A DNA stretch of 64,000 nt from Isochrysis galbana (lineage: Eukaryota > Haptophyta > Isochrysidales > Isochrysidaceae). The stretch lies in the NCBI GenBank assembly GCA_018136815.1, contig CM030931.1:1653398-1717397 (forward strand), read 5' to 3'. The first letter of the stretch is position 1, and each line of letters begins with the position of its first letter. This document shows, in pieces, positions 12,334-22,853 of the stretch. The notes beneath the pieces are model-generated. The model saw only the letters and a program-made list of their open reading frames with translations, was not told the origin of the DNA and did not search any database. The translations under genes were made by a program, and so were the position numbers.

Positions 12334-13425
12334 TTAAAGCGGCTTTGACGAATCGTCACGTGCCTTTACTCCGAGGACTCTCTCGGTCTCAGTGAGTGAC
12401 CAGCGCATTCCGGTGTTCCCGGACATGGCATTTACTAGCCTCATTTCTCGGGGGTCGAGCGGAATCTGTATCGCCGCATCGAAATAACGGATGAAATCAC
12501 CATTGCTCAGCCACATGTTTTTGAACCACGCCTCGTCGACATCCTCTTGTTGTGACGAGGCCGACACATTTTGCACGATTGTTTGGAATTGTGGCGGGAC
12601 CCCAGCGGATGACAAAGTGCTAGGGCTGTTCTCGCCCGGTTGGCACCAGCCAATGCGTAGAACCACGAAGCTTGTTCGACGAGCCACGTACGCCAGGGCA
12701 CGACAGAGCTGCTCGCCTGCTAGCTTGGCGGCGGCGTATGCCCTCGCATCGCCAGATTTGGCGAGGTCATCAGCATTCCGGAGCAAGGTACCGCACATGG
12801 GTGGAGAGTCAGGCTTCACGAGACCATACTCGGGCAAGTCCTTGTATCCGCCCATGACATGATTGGAAGACGCAAAAACGACGCGTCGCACTCCAGATTC
12901 GGACGCCGCAAGGAAGATATTGAAAGCATGCGACATGGAGGCAGCACTCTCCGCCCACGTGGCGTTGGGGTATGGGTTGACGGCCGAAAAGTGCACGACG
13001 GTATCCGCGCCTGCGACAGCGGAGCGCCATGCACCGTTGCCGTCGGCGAGGTCGCCGAGGACCACTTGTGCGCCATCGGTCACGCGCTCGGCGGCGTAGA
13101 ACTGCGGGTGCTCAATCAGTGTCACCTCCCAATCTCCGCTCGCGAGCAGGTGCTTCGAGAGCTTGATGCCGAGATTGCCGCATCCGCCCGTGATCACGAC
13201 GCGGGGGCGGCGGCGCGTGAGCCGGCGGTACAAGAAGACGCCTGCCGCCGCCGCCCCCGCCGCCGCCGCGAGTGCGGGGGCGAGCCGCATCCCGGCGCGA
13301 CGAGAGGGAGAGAGAGCGGAAGGGAGCACGCCGGCGGCAGCCGCACGCCAAGCCCGCCGACGACGAGAGATTCGCACGAGATGCATACTAGAGCTAGAGG
13401 CATGAGCTTCTTGGGTCGGCCCCAT
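12334..13425 (-). CDS. Extended SDR (NAD-dependent epimerase/dehydratase), uronate dehydrogenase-like
   Basis: Single-exon gene of 363 residues. After a basic N-terminus comes a short hydrophobic segment (about residues 47-64), which suggests membrane anchoring or organelle targeting. The Rossmann fold follows, with a GGCGNLG nucleotide loop preceded by VVIT. Further hallmarks are an acidic patch (LGDLAD), VVHFSAVNPYP in the usual [H]xA position, FASSNHVMGGY, and YAAAK as the catalytic Tyr-x-x-x-Lys. The spacing and the SSNHVMGG segment resemble bacterial uronate dehydrogenases and related sugar-acid SDRs. The substrate is therefore probably a nucleotide sugar or sugar acid, but I cannot name it. 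No break is visible. Confidence 0.75.
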   Translation of the reverse strand: MGPTQEAHASSSSMHLVRISRRRRAWRAAAAGVLPSALSPSRRAGMRLAPALAAAAGAAAAGVFLYRRLTRRRPRVVITGGCGNLGIKLSKHLLASGDWEVTLIEHPQFYAAERVTDGAQVVLGDLADGNGAWRSAVAGADTVVHFSAVNPYPNATWAESAASMSHAFNIFLAASESGVRRVVFASSNHVMGGYKDLPEYGLVKPDSPPMCGTLLRNADDLAKSGDARAYAAAKLAGEQLCRALAYVARRTSFVVLRIGWCQPGENSPSTLSSAGVPPQFQTIVQNVSASSQQEDVDEAWFKNMWLSNGDFIRYFDAAIQIPLDPREMRLVNAMSGNTGMRWSLTETERVLGVKARDDSSKPL

Positions 13426-13929
13426 TTCTACTACTAGTAGGCACTATAAAATCTTACCCTTTGACCTTTGGTTTCTAGAAGGTGCTCAAACTGCATGAAA
13501 GCCTCCTCAAGTAGAAAGCTCGGCCGACAATCGAGGGTTTTTGTGGGAGTTTCACTTAGGTTTCACTTTGCGTTTGACGTCAAACGCCGAGGAGAAAGCT
13601 CGGTGGAACGTGTTTGTTTTTCTGCGTACAGTGGGAGCGCAGTGAGGATGTGGCGAGTTTGCCCACCGGTTTTTTTTCCGCTGGGGAGGAGAGCGCGCGA
13701 TGGCGACGGCGGTGCGCTTGCAAGCCGGTAGAGCCCGTCAGAGGCCTCAGCCCCGGGCGGTCGCGCCGCGTGCATGCAGTGCCGCAGAAGCATGAGCAAG
13801 GCATACCCTCTCACCTCTCACTCCTCCGCATCCGCACCCACCTCGCGCTCCATTGGCAGGCTGAGTCAGATGACGTGAACAAGAAGACACGCATGGATTG
13901 GACGGAGCCTCGACGCATCGCACTCTTGA

Positions 13930-14110
13930 TTGAAGCAAATCATTGACGTTGGGGCGAAGGCCTTCAAGACCTTCAAGGACGGCGCAGGAAAAGATGGTGA
14001 CAAGCTCACACAAGCACACATTTGGACCAACAAGACCGACGGCATCCTCACTCTCGTCCTCTTGGATGAGAGCTTCCAAGAGTTCGGAGAGAACTTTCCA
14101 AGCCCATACG
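13930..14110 (+). CDS. Unrecognised coding fragment
   Basis: A stretch with protein-like composition (AKAFKTFKDG, then TQAHIWTNK and LVLLDESFQEFGENF) follows a possible acceptor (ttgaag). It runs directly into the repeat at 14112 and has no stop of its own before it. Family unknown. It may be a 3' exon or internal exon cut off by the repeat insertion. Confidence 0.3.
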
Positions 14111-14111
14111 T

Positions 14112-14270
14112 AGGGCGGTCAAACAGGGGCTTTTTAACTATTAGTAAGGGTTGGGCTGTATTTTTTGACCGTGGCGCAAGGCCCAATAAAAAACCTTCAG
14201 GGGGGGCCACCTGCCGCCACGAAAATCTTAGCCAGGAAATGGTGCGATTCTCCCCCCCTCTCCCGCGGCA
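14112..14270 (+). repeat. Interspersed repeat shared with 44.69-44.84 kb
   Basis: The block starts AGGGCGGTCAAACAGGGGC. It continues through GGGCTGGGCTG and TTTTTTGACCGTGGCG, and ends around GAAAATCTT, GCCAGGAAATGGTGCGATTC. The same order of segments occurs at 44690-44835. The GGTCAAA and TTTGACC parts are complementary, so a stem could form. A shorter relative (AAACTGTTTGACCCCGCCCTA) is at 62213-62235 on the other strand. Confidence 0.6.
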
Positions 14271-14458
14271 TGGCGCTGCGTGCTCGCAGGCTCTGTCTGT
14301 GTCTGTCGTAATCATCCTGCGATCGAGTAAGTATTAGTTATTCAGCCTCTTTATTAACGTAATCTACCCTATCCTCTGTGTGGGACTTTCCTAGTGACCC
14401 CCAGCCGAGCCACGCGCTCATTCTTGCTCTGCAAGGGTTTTGTTTTAGCGCGTAGACC

Positions 14459-14591
14459 CCCCACACCCACCCAAATATCCACCAAGTATCCAGGGCACCC
14501 ATGGAAATATCCAGAGATAGCTAGTCCTGCCAAAATTCGCCCAAATATCCAGTAGATATATCCGGATATTTCTGCCAAGGCCTAGCCCCTA
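14459..14591. mobile_element. Solo end of a hAT-like element
   Basis: Several CCCAAATATCCA-type subterminal repeats precede a terminal GGCCTAGCCCCTA. This closely resembles the right end of the hAT element at 57.7 kb (GGCCTACCCCTA, with ATATTTGGG subterminal repeats). No matching left terminus was found, so it is a truncated copy. Confidence 0.4.
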
Positions 14592-14595
14592 GAGG

Positions 14596-15502
14596 CTCCC
14601 TATATAGCCATAATAAATAAAATAATTAATGTTATATCCTAGCCAACCCCACTAGCTCATTGGACACAACTTTTCCGTCCCGGAATCCCGCCATGCCTGA
14701 CGGGCCAGGTGTCCGAGTGATACCGGGGGGAGGGGGCACTGCCCCCTCCCCTCGATATTTGTCCTCCCCCCAGTGCACGCACCGACCCCGCGCACCCCAG
14801 CACGTCCTCTCCTCGAGTCCACGCTGGGGGAAAACCCCTTTCGGGTAAAAGCAACGCGGGGGGGGGGGGGCACTCGTGAATAGGGGCCCAGGAGCGCTAA
14901 TCTCTCCCCGCCGAAGCGAGTGGCCGCGGCGAGCCGCGGCCCTTCCCTCCTGGCTCTGGCGCCCCCGTCTTCTCTTACACAAACGGGGCGAGAAGACACG
15001 TTTCTGCCGGAGGGGAGAGCTGCCGCTCCCCCCTCCCCTCCCTCTTCCCTTTTCCTCCTCTCTTCCCTGCGGCGGGGGCCCATGGCGCGCGCCTGCGGCC
15101 CCTCTTCAGGTCCCCAGGAGGCCGGCAGGGGCCTGGGAGCGCAGCTCAGGGGGCAGGTGAGGCTGGGGCATGGCCCTGGCCCCTCCTGCCTCTCCCTCGC
15201 TGGCCCTCGAGCCCCTGCCAGTCGACTGGAGCTGGCTGGGGGGTCCTCATCAGGGGGGCCCAGGGGGAGGAGGGGCTGGTCAGAGGGATGGGCAGGCCAC
15301 GACGGGCCAGGGCGGGCGAGTCAGGCGGGCCTGTGGGGAGAGGAATGGGTCAGCAGGGCTGTGTGCTCCTGGCAAGCCATCAGGCGTGCCAGGAGAGTGG
15401 GTGGTTCCTCCCCCATGGCGGGGGAGGAGTGGAGAGAGAGGGGGGCTCGTGCCCCCCCATGGGCGAACTAAGTATAAACTTAGTTCTCCCTATATAGCCA
15501 TA
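14596..15502 (+). mobile_element. Family R retroposon with a perfect 17-bp TSD
   Basis: The direct repeat CTCCCTATATAGCCATA occurs at 14596-14612 and 15486-15502. Between them lies an 873-bp element. On plus it begins with AT-rich ATAAATAAAATAATTAATG, contains the GGGGAAAACCCCTTTCGGG and GTCGACTGGAGCTGG segments, and ends exactly at the TSD with the hairpin AACTAAGTATAAACTTAGTT. It is the cleanest full-length member of the 3.2-4.9 kb subfamily. Open frames inside are not protein-like. Confidence 0.85.
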
Positions 15503-15799
15503 TGTACTACAAATAGCTTCGTCGTCCACCTGGTGGATTAGGCATATACGAGGGTTAAGCCCCAATATACCCCATGCAACATAGTTCAATCAAGGGCGTG
15601 TGCTTTCTCGTTTAGCGCTCATTAGTTATATTTTTGATCTATATGGGTCCTACGGGTTTCGGGTTTCATAGTTTTGAAACGGAAACGGAGGTAGTATGTA
15701 GTATGTAGTATGCAGTATGAGTATGAGGTATATGAGGCTTCTTCTTCTTCTTTCTACTTCTTCTTTCAGTTTCTGCTTTGTGCGAATAATGAGAATGTA
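15503..15799. other. Spacer with a mariner-like end remnant
   Basis: Contains AAACGGAGGTAGTA at about 15672-15686, which matches the terminus of the mariner-like element at 41.6 kb. Short TAGTATG and CTTCTT repeats follow. No gene seen. Confidence 0.35.
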
Positions 15800-15993
15800 T
15801 GGGCAGGTAAGGCTTGTAACCACTTGGATTTGGGACTAACCGGATATTGTGGGTAGTTCACCAACCCCTATCTAGTTAGATAGTGATAGTTGCAAATGGC
15901 CCCCTGGGTAGCTGGGTATTCTGGGTATCCCGATACCCATATACACCCATATTATTATATACTACATATTATATATAGTAGTATATATTATTA

Positions 15994-16095
<102 letters not shown>

Positions 16096-16644
16096 CCCTA
16101 CATATACGGCCGCAAGCCGCAAGCGGAGCCTTCCCCCCCCCCCCTATGGTATCGATTTCCCCCCTTTCTTTTTTTTTACTTTTACTTATTTTGCGGCGCT
16201 GTCCGTTTTGAGAGGCGGGAGCCGGCGCCGCGAGGCGGCAGGCGGGAGGGAGGTGAACCTGTCGCCAGTACAAGATGTTGCTGTGGGCATGCGGCCGTCG
16301 GGCAGTTGCTGCCGGCAAATTGCCGGCAGCGGGAGTCGTTCTGCGGACTAGGCTCAGCGCCCCGCGCATCCACTCCGCGTGGCCGCGTGTGCTGCTAGCT
16401 GCTGGCAGCGCGCTGGCCTTAGCGCTGCAAGGGCACGCCACCGCCAGCTGCGCTGGGCGCAAGAAGAGGCGGACTGCAACCGGCAGCTCTGCTGATCGCC
16501 TGCCTTTCTTCCTTTTGTTTGTACGTCGGGTGGCCGGTGCCGGTGTGTGCGATTCGGAAGGAGAAGGGCGTCGTGCGTTGGTACGTGGTACGTTTTGGGC
16601 GTCCGTGTACTGTCGCATGTGCATGTGTGCGCGTGTAATATGCA

Positions 16645-17057
<413 letters not shown>

Positions 17058-17537
17058 ACACCTATTCCAACACTGGTCTCTCTCATTATCATTGCTCGTA
17101 TCTATAAGGTTTCATTACATTCCTAGTAGGGAGCTAGCCGAGGCCGCCGGCCTGTCTTCGGCGCACTGCGCACTGCTGTACGGCGGCTCCGCCGCCGCTA
17201 CCTGGGTGATTATCCTGAATAGTGGATTTTCACTATTCGGAACCAGTGGGTAGTAGCCCCCCCCCTACCCACATGGAGGTGGGTAGTGGAAATCGGATGT
17301 GGGTAGGTGAGTAGCACGATACCCAGTTATCTGGTTACAGGCCTTATGGGCAGGCGCGAGCACAGGAGTGGCCGAAGGGCTCATAGCTCATAGTATGCGC
17401 GTGGCTTGTGTGATACTCGCTTGGGCGACAATGGTAATGTCGTCGGCTACAGCAGTAATATGGTCTCGGCCAATGTCAATGTGAACTTGCGGCTATTGTA
17501 TGGAGAGGGAGAGTACTCTTACTAGTGCTGTCGCGGC

Positions 17538-17842
17538 TGCTAAACAGAGGTGGGGATGGTATGGCAGAAATGGGGAGGGGAATAGCTGAGAGTTGCACAG
17601 AAAATGGTGGGAAAATAACATATGAACCGATCGGCAAAAGGCTAAACAGAGGTGGGGATGGTATGGCAGAAATGGGGAGGGGAATAGCTAAGAGTTGCAC
17701 ATGAAATGGTGGGAAAATAATATGAACCGATCGGCAAAAGGCTAAACAGAGGTGGGGATGGTATGGCAGAAATGGGGAGGGGAATAGCTAAGAGTTGCAC
17801 AGGAAATGGTGGGAAAATAATATATGAACCGATCGGCAAAAG
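17538..17842 (+). repeat. Tandem repeat, three units of about 102 bp
   Basis: Units start with GCTAAACAGAGGTGGGGATG at 17538, 17640 and 17741 and end with GAACCGATCGGCAAAAG. The third unit ends 13 bp before the tRNA-Gln acceptor stem. Confidence 0.9.
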
Positions 17843-17855
17843 GAGGGCAAAAAGA

Positions 17856-17945
17856 GCTGCTGCACGGGATCGAACCGCGGCTGCCAGATGGCTTCTCATG
17901 GGCATGACTCAAAGTCTGGAGTGCTCACCACTACACCACAGCAGC
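17856..17945 (-). tRNA. tRNA-Gln (UUG) with an anticodon-loop intron
   Basis: On the minus strand the acceptor GCTGCTG pairs with CAGCAGC. The D arm is GTGTAGTGGTGAGCAC. The anticodon stem CCAGA/TCTGG encloses loop CTTTGA, a 19-nt insert and A. The T arm is CGCGG-TTCGATC-CCGTG, with one G-U pair. The anticodon reads TTG. The insert sits at the canonical position, one base 3' of the anticodon. A- and B-box promoter elements are intact. The discriminator base is at 17855. It looks functional. Confidence 0.88.
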
Positions 17946-18479
17946 GACGAATGCACCACGTATGCCCTCAAGCAATATCAGTATGCTACGTATGATACCA
18001 GTGCAGCTGGACAGCCTGCGCTAAGGATCACCGACTCTCAACGGGACGTCTGCACCAAGCGCGCTCCTCCCCCCCTCCCCCCTCCCCCCCGGTTCTTTGA
18101 CCTGGATGGTGAGTCGTTTGACGAATAATGTCGAATGTCAAACGCCTCACCGGGCTCTCACTCATCAATCAATTGTCAATTGTCACTTACAAGTGTCACT
18201 TGCACTTTCACACTTTCACCCATCACCATCACCCATCACCCAATGACATTGCCATAGAGTATGATTAGTAATGAGATTGTCGGGAGTTCTGCTTCTGCTT
18301 TTCTAAGGGAAGCAGAGGGCCAGAGGGCCTGCAATGGGGGAGGTAGGATCAGGTACGTAGTTTTGTGCCTTGGTTGGGTCTTAGTGCAGTCATGTGTGTC
18401 AGTGTGTCGTGGCTTAGCGTGTTGGTGTATGGCTGGTGGCGATGTGCAATATATGTTGGAGCGATGCGGCATCGATGCG

Positions 18480-18860
18480 ATGCCATCGCGATGCTCATGT
18501 CTTCTTTGGAAACGGCTCGCGAAAGCGCACCGGCGGCTAGCGCGGCGCAGGATTCTTCCGGGGTGACCAGGCGGACGGGCTCATCGGAGAAATGAGAATG
18601 AGGAGGGGAAAGAGCGGACATTGACATTGGAGACTGGAGATTGGCGGGCCGAGGGCGAGGGCGCGGAATGCGGCAGAATGCGGAACGCGAAACGGAGTGG
18701 AAGGAGGAAGGAACGCGCGAAAAGGGCGACGGCGGGACGGCGGGAGACGGATGCGCTTTCTTTAGTTAGGGGCTCGCTCGTAGGAGACTTTGTAGACTCG
18801 AAGGAATTGGACTTGGAACTCGGGGCTCGCGATGACAGGGATAGAACCCACAAATAAAAT
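18480..18860. repeat. Interspersed repeat related to 34.56-34.80 kb
   Basis: Segments GCACCGGCGGCTAGC, CGGCGCA(G/C)GATTC, and GGGCTCATCGG followed by GAGAA recur in the same order at 34.66-34.74 kb. No coding function assigned. Confidence 0.45.
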
Positions 18861-18987
18861 ACACAAGACACAAGACCAAGACCAAGACCGTCAAGACCGA
18901 CGAGCCGACGGCCGACGAGCGACGAGCTTAATAAAGTTTAAGTTAAAGTCGCAAAAGGCTCTTCCCCACAAGCCTCGCTCCTTCGAC

Positions 18988-20485
18988 ATGGGCCAGTACT
19001 TTGTCTTCCTCGCCAAGCGACTCGGTCACCGCACCTACGAGGAGATCCGCGCCCCAGCCTTCAAGTTCTGCGAACACATGGAGGAGGGCATGAGCGGCGC
19101 CATCCTGGCGATGCTGCTCGTCACAGCCTCTGGCATGGGCCCACAGTGTGAGAAAAAGTCCCGCTGGGGGACAATAAGAAAAAACTGGGCTCAAGCGGAC
19201 AAGTCCCCGGCACCCGGGGAGACAGCCGCGAGAGGCGAGGCGGGAGAGGAGAATTCTCTCGGGGGAGGATTAGAGAGGGTGAGGGCCCCGCGAAACAACT
19301 GTAATGCAGCGACCGGGAAACATAAGTTCTCTGTCGTTCACCGACAAGTGATTTGACAACTCTACGATAGATAGATTTATTTATCATAAACATATCATTA
19401 AATTATGTTACGAATGGTGCCCCCAGCGCCCTTTCAAACATGCCACACACACTAGAAATCAGGCTCTAGACGCGCACATATGGACTGCCTGCGCGTCGCC
19501 ATGCGGCGCACAGACAGTCCATACACATATCTTACGAATACACACGCGCACTGCCCCCCCAATTCGACCCCTTCGAGCCCTGTAGCCGATCTGCTGACCG
19601 GCCGCGCCTGCCGAGAGAGACGCCAACTCTGACTTTTCAGCCAGGGAAGCTTGCTGCGAGGCGGGTGTGGGCTGGGGCGGGGTCAGGTGCTGGGTATGGC
19701 ACACCCAGGCCAAGGCCGGGCGGGGGGCTCGCGCTGCGCGCGCGCTGCTCGCACCTGGCTTCTGGCGCTCGTCTGCGCGCTGCGAAGGGGGGGAGTGCGA
19801 GAACGACCTGGAGGTGAGCGCGGCGAGCGTGAAGGGGCACATCGCGGCAGGCAGCGTGGGGGGGGCTTACCACTGGTGTTGGCCGCGCGAGTACACCCCT
19901 GTGGCAAGCTGGGCTGCCAGAGAGGAGTGGGGGAAGGGGGGGGGAGGGGAGCGGCGCGCGGCGGGCCTCCGCGGCCGCTGCAGCGGCTAAGTCCCCGGCA
20001 CCCGGGGAGATAGCCGCTGGAGCGAGCCCTTATTGTCACCTTTCGGCACCAGAACCTCACACTGTGGTGGAGGTGGAGACTTCCGCGTGGACCTGGCCAA
20101 GGAACGCTACCCGTCGATGTGGGCACTGATCAAGCCATACATGGGCCGTTGGTGCAAGGCAAAGCTCATGCTCGTCGGCGACTACTCCGACGAGTACGAC
20201 AGGATCCCCAAGACCAAGTACATTGGAGACGAGGCCGCCGTCGCGTACCTCTGCATGGAATACATCACGGCGGTCGCGTACGCTGAGACGAATCCCATGG
20301 TGCAAGTGCACCAAGTAGCTGGCAAACTCTACATGGAGAACAAGAAGGCCGTCCTCGCACGCGTCACGGACCTCGCCACCCAAGATCAGCCAAGCGACAT
20401 CGTCGCCTGCCAGAAGAACGACATCGACAATAGGATCGAAGAGGAGGTGTGTGAGAAAAAGACGAAAAGGATGAAAACTCAGTAG
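18988..20485 (+). CDS. Hypothetical protein of the 'MGQY...GDYSDE' type
   Basis: Exon 1 (18988-19147) starts MGQYFVFLAKRLGHRTYEE. A likely intron (gtgaga...gtggag) leads to exon 2 (20073-20485), with GRWCKAKLMLVGDYSDEYD and YLCMEYITAVAYAE. The start MGQY and the W...VGDYSDE segment match, from memory, a family of uncharacterised proteins scattered in bacteria, protists and large DNA viruses; no function is known. The C-terminus is Lys-rich (KKTKRMKTQ). The intron boundaries are inferred from phase only. A 22-bp direct repeat (AAGTCCCCGGCACCCGGGGAGA) near 19200 and 19990 inside the intron suggests an insertion. A 3' fragment of a second copy lies at 60.5 kb. Confidence 0.55.
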
Positions 20486-20631
20486 CTTTGGGGTTACCGT
20501 GTGTTTTGGGGAAGGGGGGAGTTGCTATGCTCACGTCCTTGATTAGCTTTGTACTCATCTTTGTGATAATAATACCATGGAGACTGGTTGAAAAAGAAAA
20601 CATGCACCTCTGGGTGAAAAAAATAATCACC

Positions 20632-20656
20632 TGGCCCTCTTTTGACGGAACGCGAC
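20632..20656 (+). repeat. Conserved motif, reverse complement of GTCGCGTTCCGTCAAAAG
   Basis: CCTGGCCCTCTTTTGACGGAACGCGAC follows the MGQY gene. Related copies lie at 30529-30553 (+, diverged), 60411-60447 (-) and 60848-60873 (-). A shorter version (GTTCCGTCAAT) followed by GGGACATCA is at 39.87 and 53.81 kb. It probably marks element termini. Confidence 0.6.
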
Positions 20657-20766
20657 TTCACTCTCCCTCTCTCCCACTAGCTCGCTAGCGAGCCTCGTCT
20701 CTACTCTCCGACGCCACGCGTCACGATCCTCCGACCTTCAGTCTACCTCATCGCTCGTAGCGCCCG

Positions 20767-20940
20767 ATGGCAGACCCTCCCAGACCCGACAATTACTATG
20801 ATCTTTCAGACATCTTCCCGCAAGCAACAATCAACGACCCTATCACGGCCGCGTCAGCTGCCGGCTCGATCGAACGGCCCACTGCCTACGAGCCTGTAGT
20901 CATCGCGTGTTCGACACCGGAGAGCCCAACTTCGAACTGA
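20767..20940 (+). CDS. Short ORF of 57 codons, unassigned
   Basis: ATG-led frame starting MADPPRPDNYYDLSDIFPQA, ending in TGA at 20938-20940. Composition is protein-like (acidic, Tyr-containing) and it lies just after the conserved motif. It may be the start of a mobile-element or virus-like gene cut off downstream. No family recognised. Confidence 0.25.
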   Translation: MADPPRPDNYYDLSDIFPQATINDPITAASAAGSIERPTAYEPVVIACSTPESPTSN

Positions 20941-20978
20941 TGCCGGGCGCGCTGCGCGCCCGTTTTTGACGATCCATC

Positions 20979-21381
20979 CAGATGGGGGCCCCGGCACACA
21001 TCCCCCGCCTCCGAATAACAAGCAACCACACCGCGAAAACAACAATGACAATGACAACACAAGCGACAACCATCACACCACGCGACGACACCCACGCCTC
21101 GACACAGAAGAAACGGGCCACCTAGAGGCACAGGAGGAAGACGGGAAATCTCCACTAGGGGTAGGTGCACCCCGCCCAACCTAACCCCAACACCAACACC
21201 AACACCCCAACCCCCCCCCCGCAACCTGTGCCCCAAGTAGCAAGTAGTGCACGAGGGGAGTTGCCGCAAGGCGGGAAGCGAGGGAGAGGAAAGGAAGTGG
21301 GCGTGGCTACAGTAGCTAAACCCATGGCCGCGCGCGAGGCGAGAACATTAAAAGGTTTTTTTTTCAGATGGGGGCCCCGCC
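20979..21381 (+). mobile_element. T-tailed short retroposon with TSD
   Basis: The direct repeat CAGATGGGGGCCCCG starts at 20979 and again at 21365. If extended to 17 bases it has one mismatch. The enclosed element ends with AACATTAAAAGG and T9, directly at the second repeat. It contains the GTAGTGCACGAGGGGAGTTG block seen in family R and in the element at 49.4-49.6 kb. Confidence 0.65.
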
Positions 21382-21747
21382 ACACACCAAATAAATGTAC
21401 AATATACAATACAATATACAGGGGCCACCCGGACAGCCATGCCAATCGGGCCCCGATCGTCTCCGAAGGATTTTGTTTTCGTGGCGCAGCAGCCAGCGCT
21501 TCCCCCCTGAGAACGCGCGCGATGCCGTCGCCGTCGGCATGGCCCTACGGCAGAGGCATCCGGTGCGCCACGACGGGGAGAGGGGCTCGCACGGAGAAAA
21601 CGCCTGGGAGAGAGGGGAGCGGGTATATACGCTTCAGATCATCGTGTTGTTACGGCCTTGCGGCTTTTGGGCGGCAGTTGGAGAGGAGTGCCCACGTTCA
21701 CAACCATGCTCACTTGCAGCACTTCTCCTTCCCCCTCCGTCTCGCAG

Positions 21748-22853
21748 CGAGTATGCATCGCACCGCAAGAAGGTCCACTCCGTTGCTTGGAACTGTCTGG
21801 GCACCAGGCTTGCTTCCGGCTCGGTCGACATGGCTGTACGTGTGTGGACCATCGATGAGAGCGGACGTGCTACCGATGTGGAGCTGAAGGGCCACACCGA
21901 CTCGGTTGATCAGCTTCGATGGGATCCTCGGAATGCAGACTTGCTGGGCACTGCTTCGGGAGACAAGACGGTATGTTAGTTTGGGCCCTTTCAAGATGGC
22001 ATCGCTCGAAAGGCGTCACGCCTCAAAGGCGACTCTGGCTCCTCTCACCCACTCACAACAGGTGCGAATCTGGGACGCGCGCACATCTAAGTGTGTGCAA
22101 GCCATTGAGACGCGTGGGGAGAACATCAACATCCGTTGGTCTCCAGATGGGCAGCACATTGCGGTTGGGGATAAGGAGGACAATATTTCGCTGATCGAGA
22201 CGCGCAAAGGGAAGGCGCTGAAGAATATCAAGTTTCCCCACGAGGTGAACGAGATGGCCTGGGATCACTCTGGACGACTCTTTTTTCTCACCACCGGTAG
22301 TGGCGCAGTAAACGTCTTTAGGTGCGCTCTCGAGGCCTTTCATCCCATCAGGTTGTCGCAAAGCTATTGCAATCAAGAGATGCTACAGCGTCCCTCTCCT
22401 GACTTCGCCGCATTGGTCTGCAGGTATTCTGATGTGCTTACGCCAGGAGAGCTAGAACCAGCATTAACGCTCGTAGGACACACAGCGAATTGCTACTGCA
22501 TTGAATTCGACCCGTCGGGCGACCACTTTGCGGTAGGCGGTGCCGACGCTCTTGTGTCCCTATGGAACACCAAAGAATTAGTGTGCGTGGCAACATTCAG
22601 CAATCTTGAATGGCCAGTCCGGACCATCTCCTTCTCATGCGACTCAGCGTACATCGCCTCAGGCTCCGAGGATCCATTGGTGGATGTGTCACATGTGCAG
22701 ACCGGAAAGCAAGCCTACGCCATTCCATGCAAAGCTCCGTCGAATACTGTTGCCTGGCATCCTACAAAAATGCTACTTGCCTATGCCGGCGATGACAAGG
22801 ACAAAATGGGCCGCGATGAGGGATCTCTCCGAATTTTCGGGTTCTCTACATGA
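21748..22853 (+). CDS. THOC3: THO complex subunit 3 (THOC3/TEX1), WD40 protein
   Basis: Subunit of the nuclear THO/TREX complex, which couples transcription to mRNA export. Exons 21748-21970, 22062-22321 and 22424-22853 have GT-AG introns of 91 and 102 bp. Diagnostic stretches are HRKKVHSVAWNC, GHTDSVDQLRWDP, ASGDKT/VRIWDARTSKC, GENINIRWSPDGQ, FEDPSGDHF-like EFDPSGDHFAVGGADALVSL, EWPVRTISFSCD and VAWHPTKMLLAYAGDDKD. This order matches the whole THOC3 beta-propeller, ending with SLRIFGF and the stop. The few N-terminal residues must come from an upstream exon before the acceptor at 21747 (ctcgcag); I could not identify it with confidence. All repeats look intact. Confidence 0.92.

Noticed and set aside
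14596-15502. Helitron, because of the hairpin near one end
   Set aside because: No CTRR terminus after the hairpin, and a 17-bp target duplication is incompatible with Helitron insertion between A and T.
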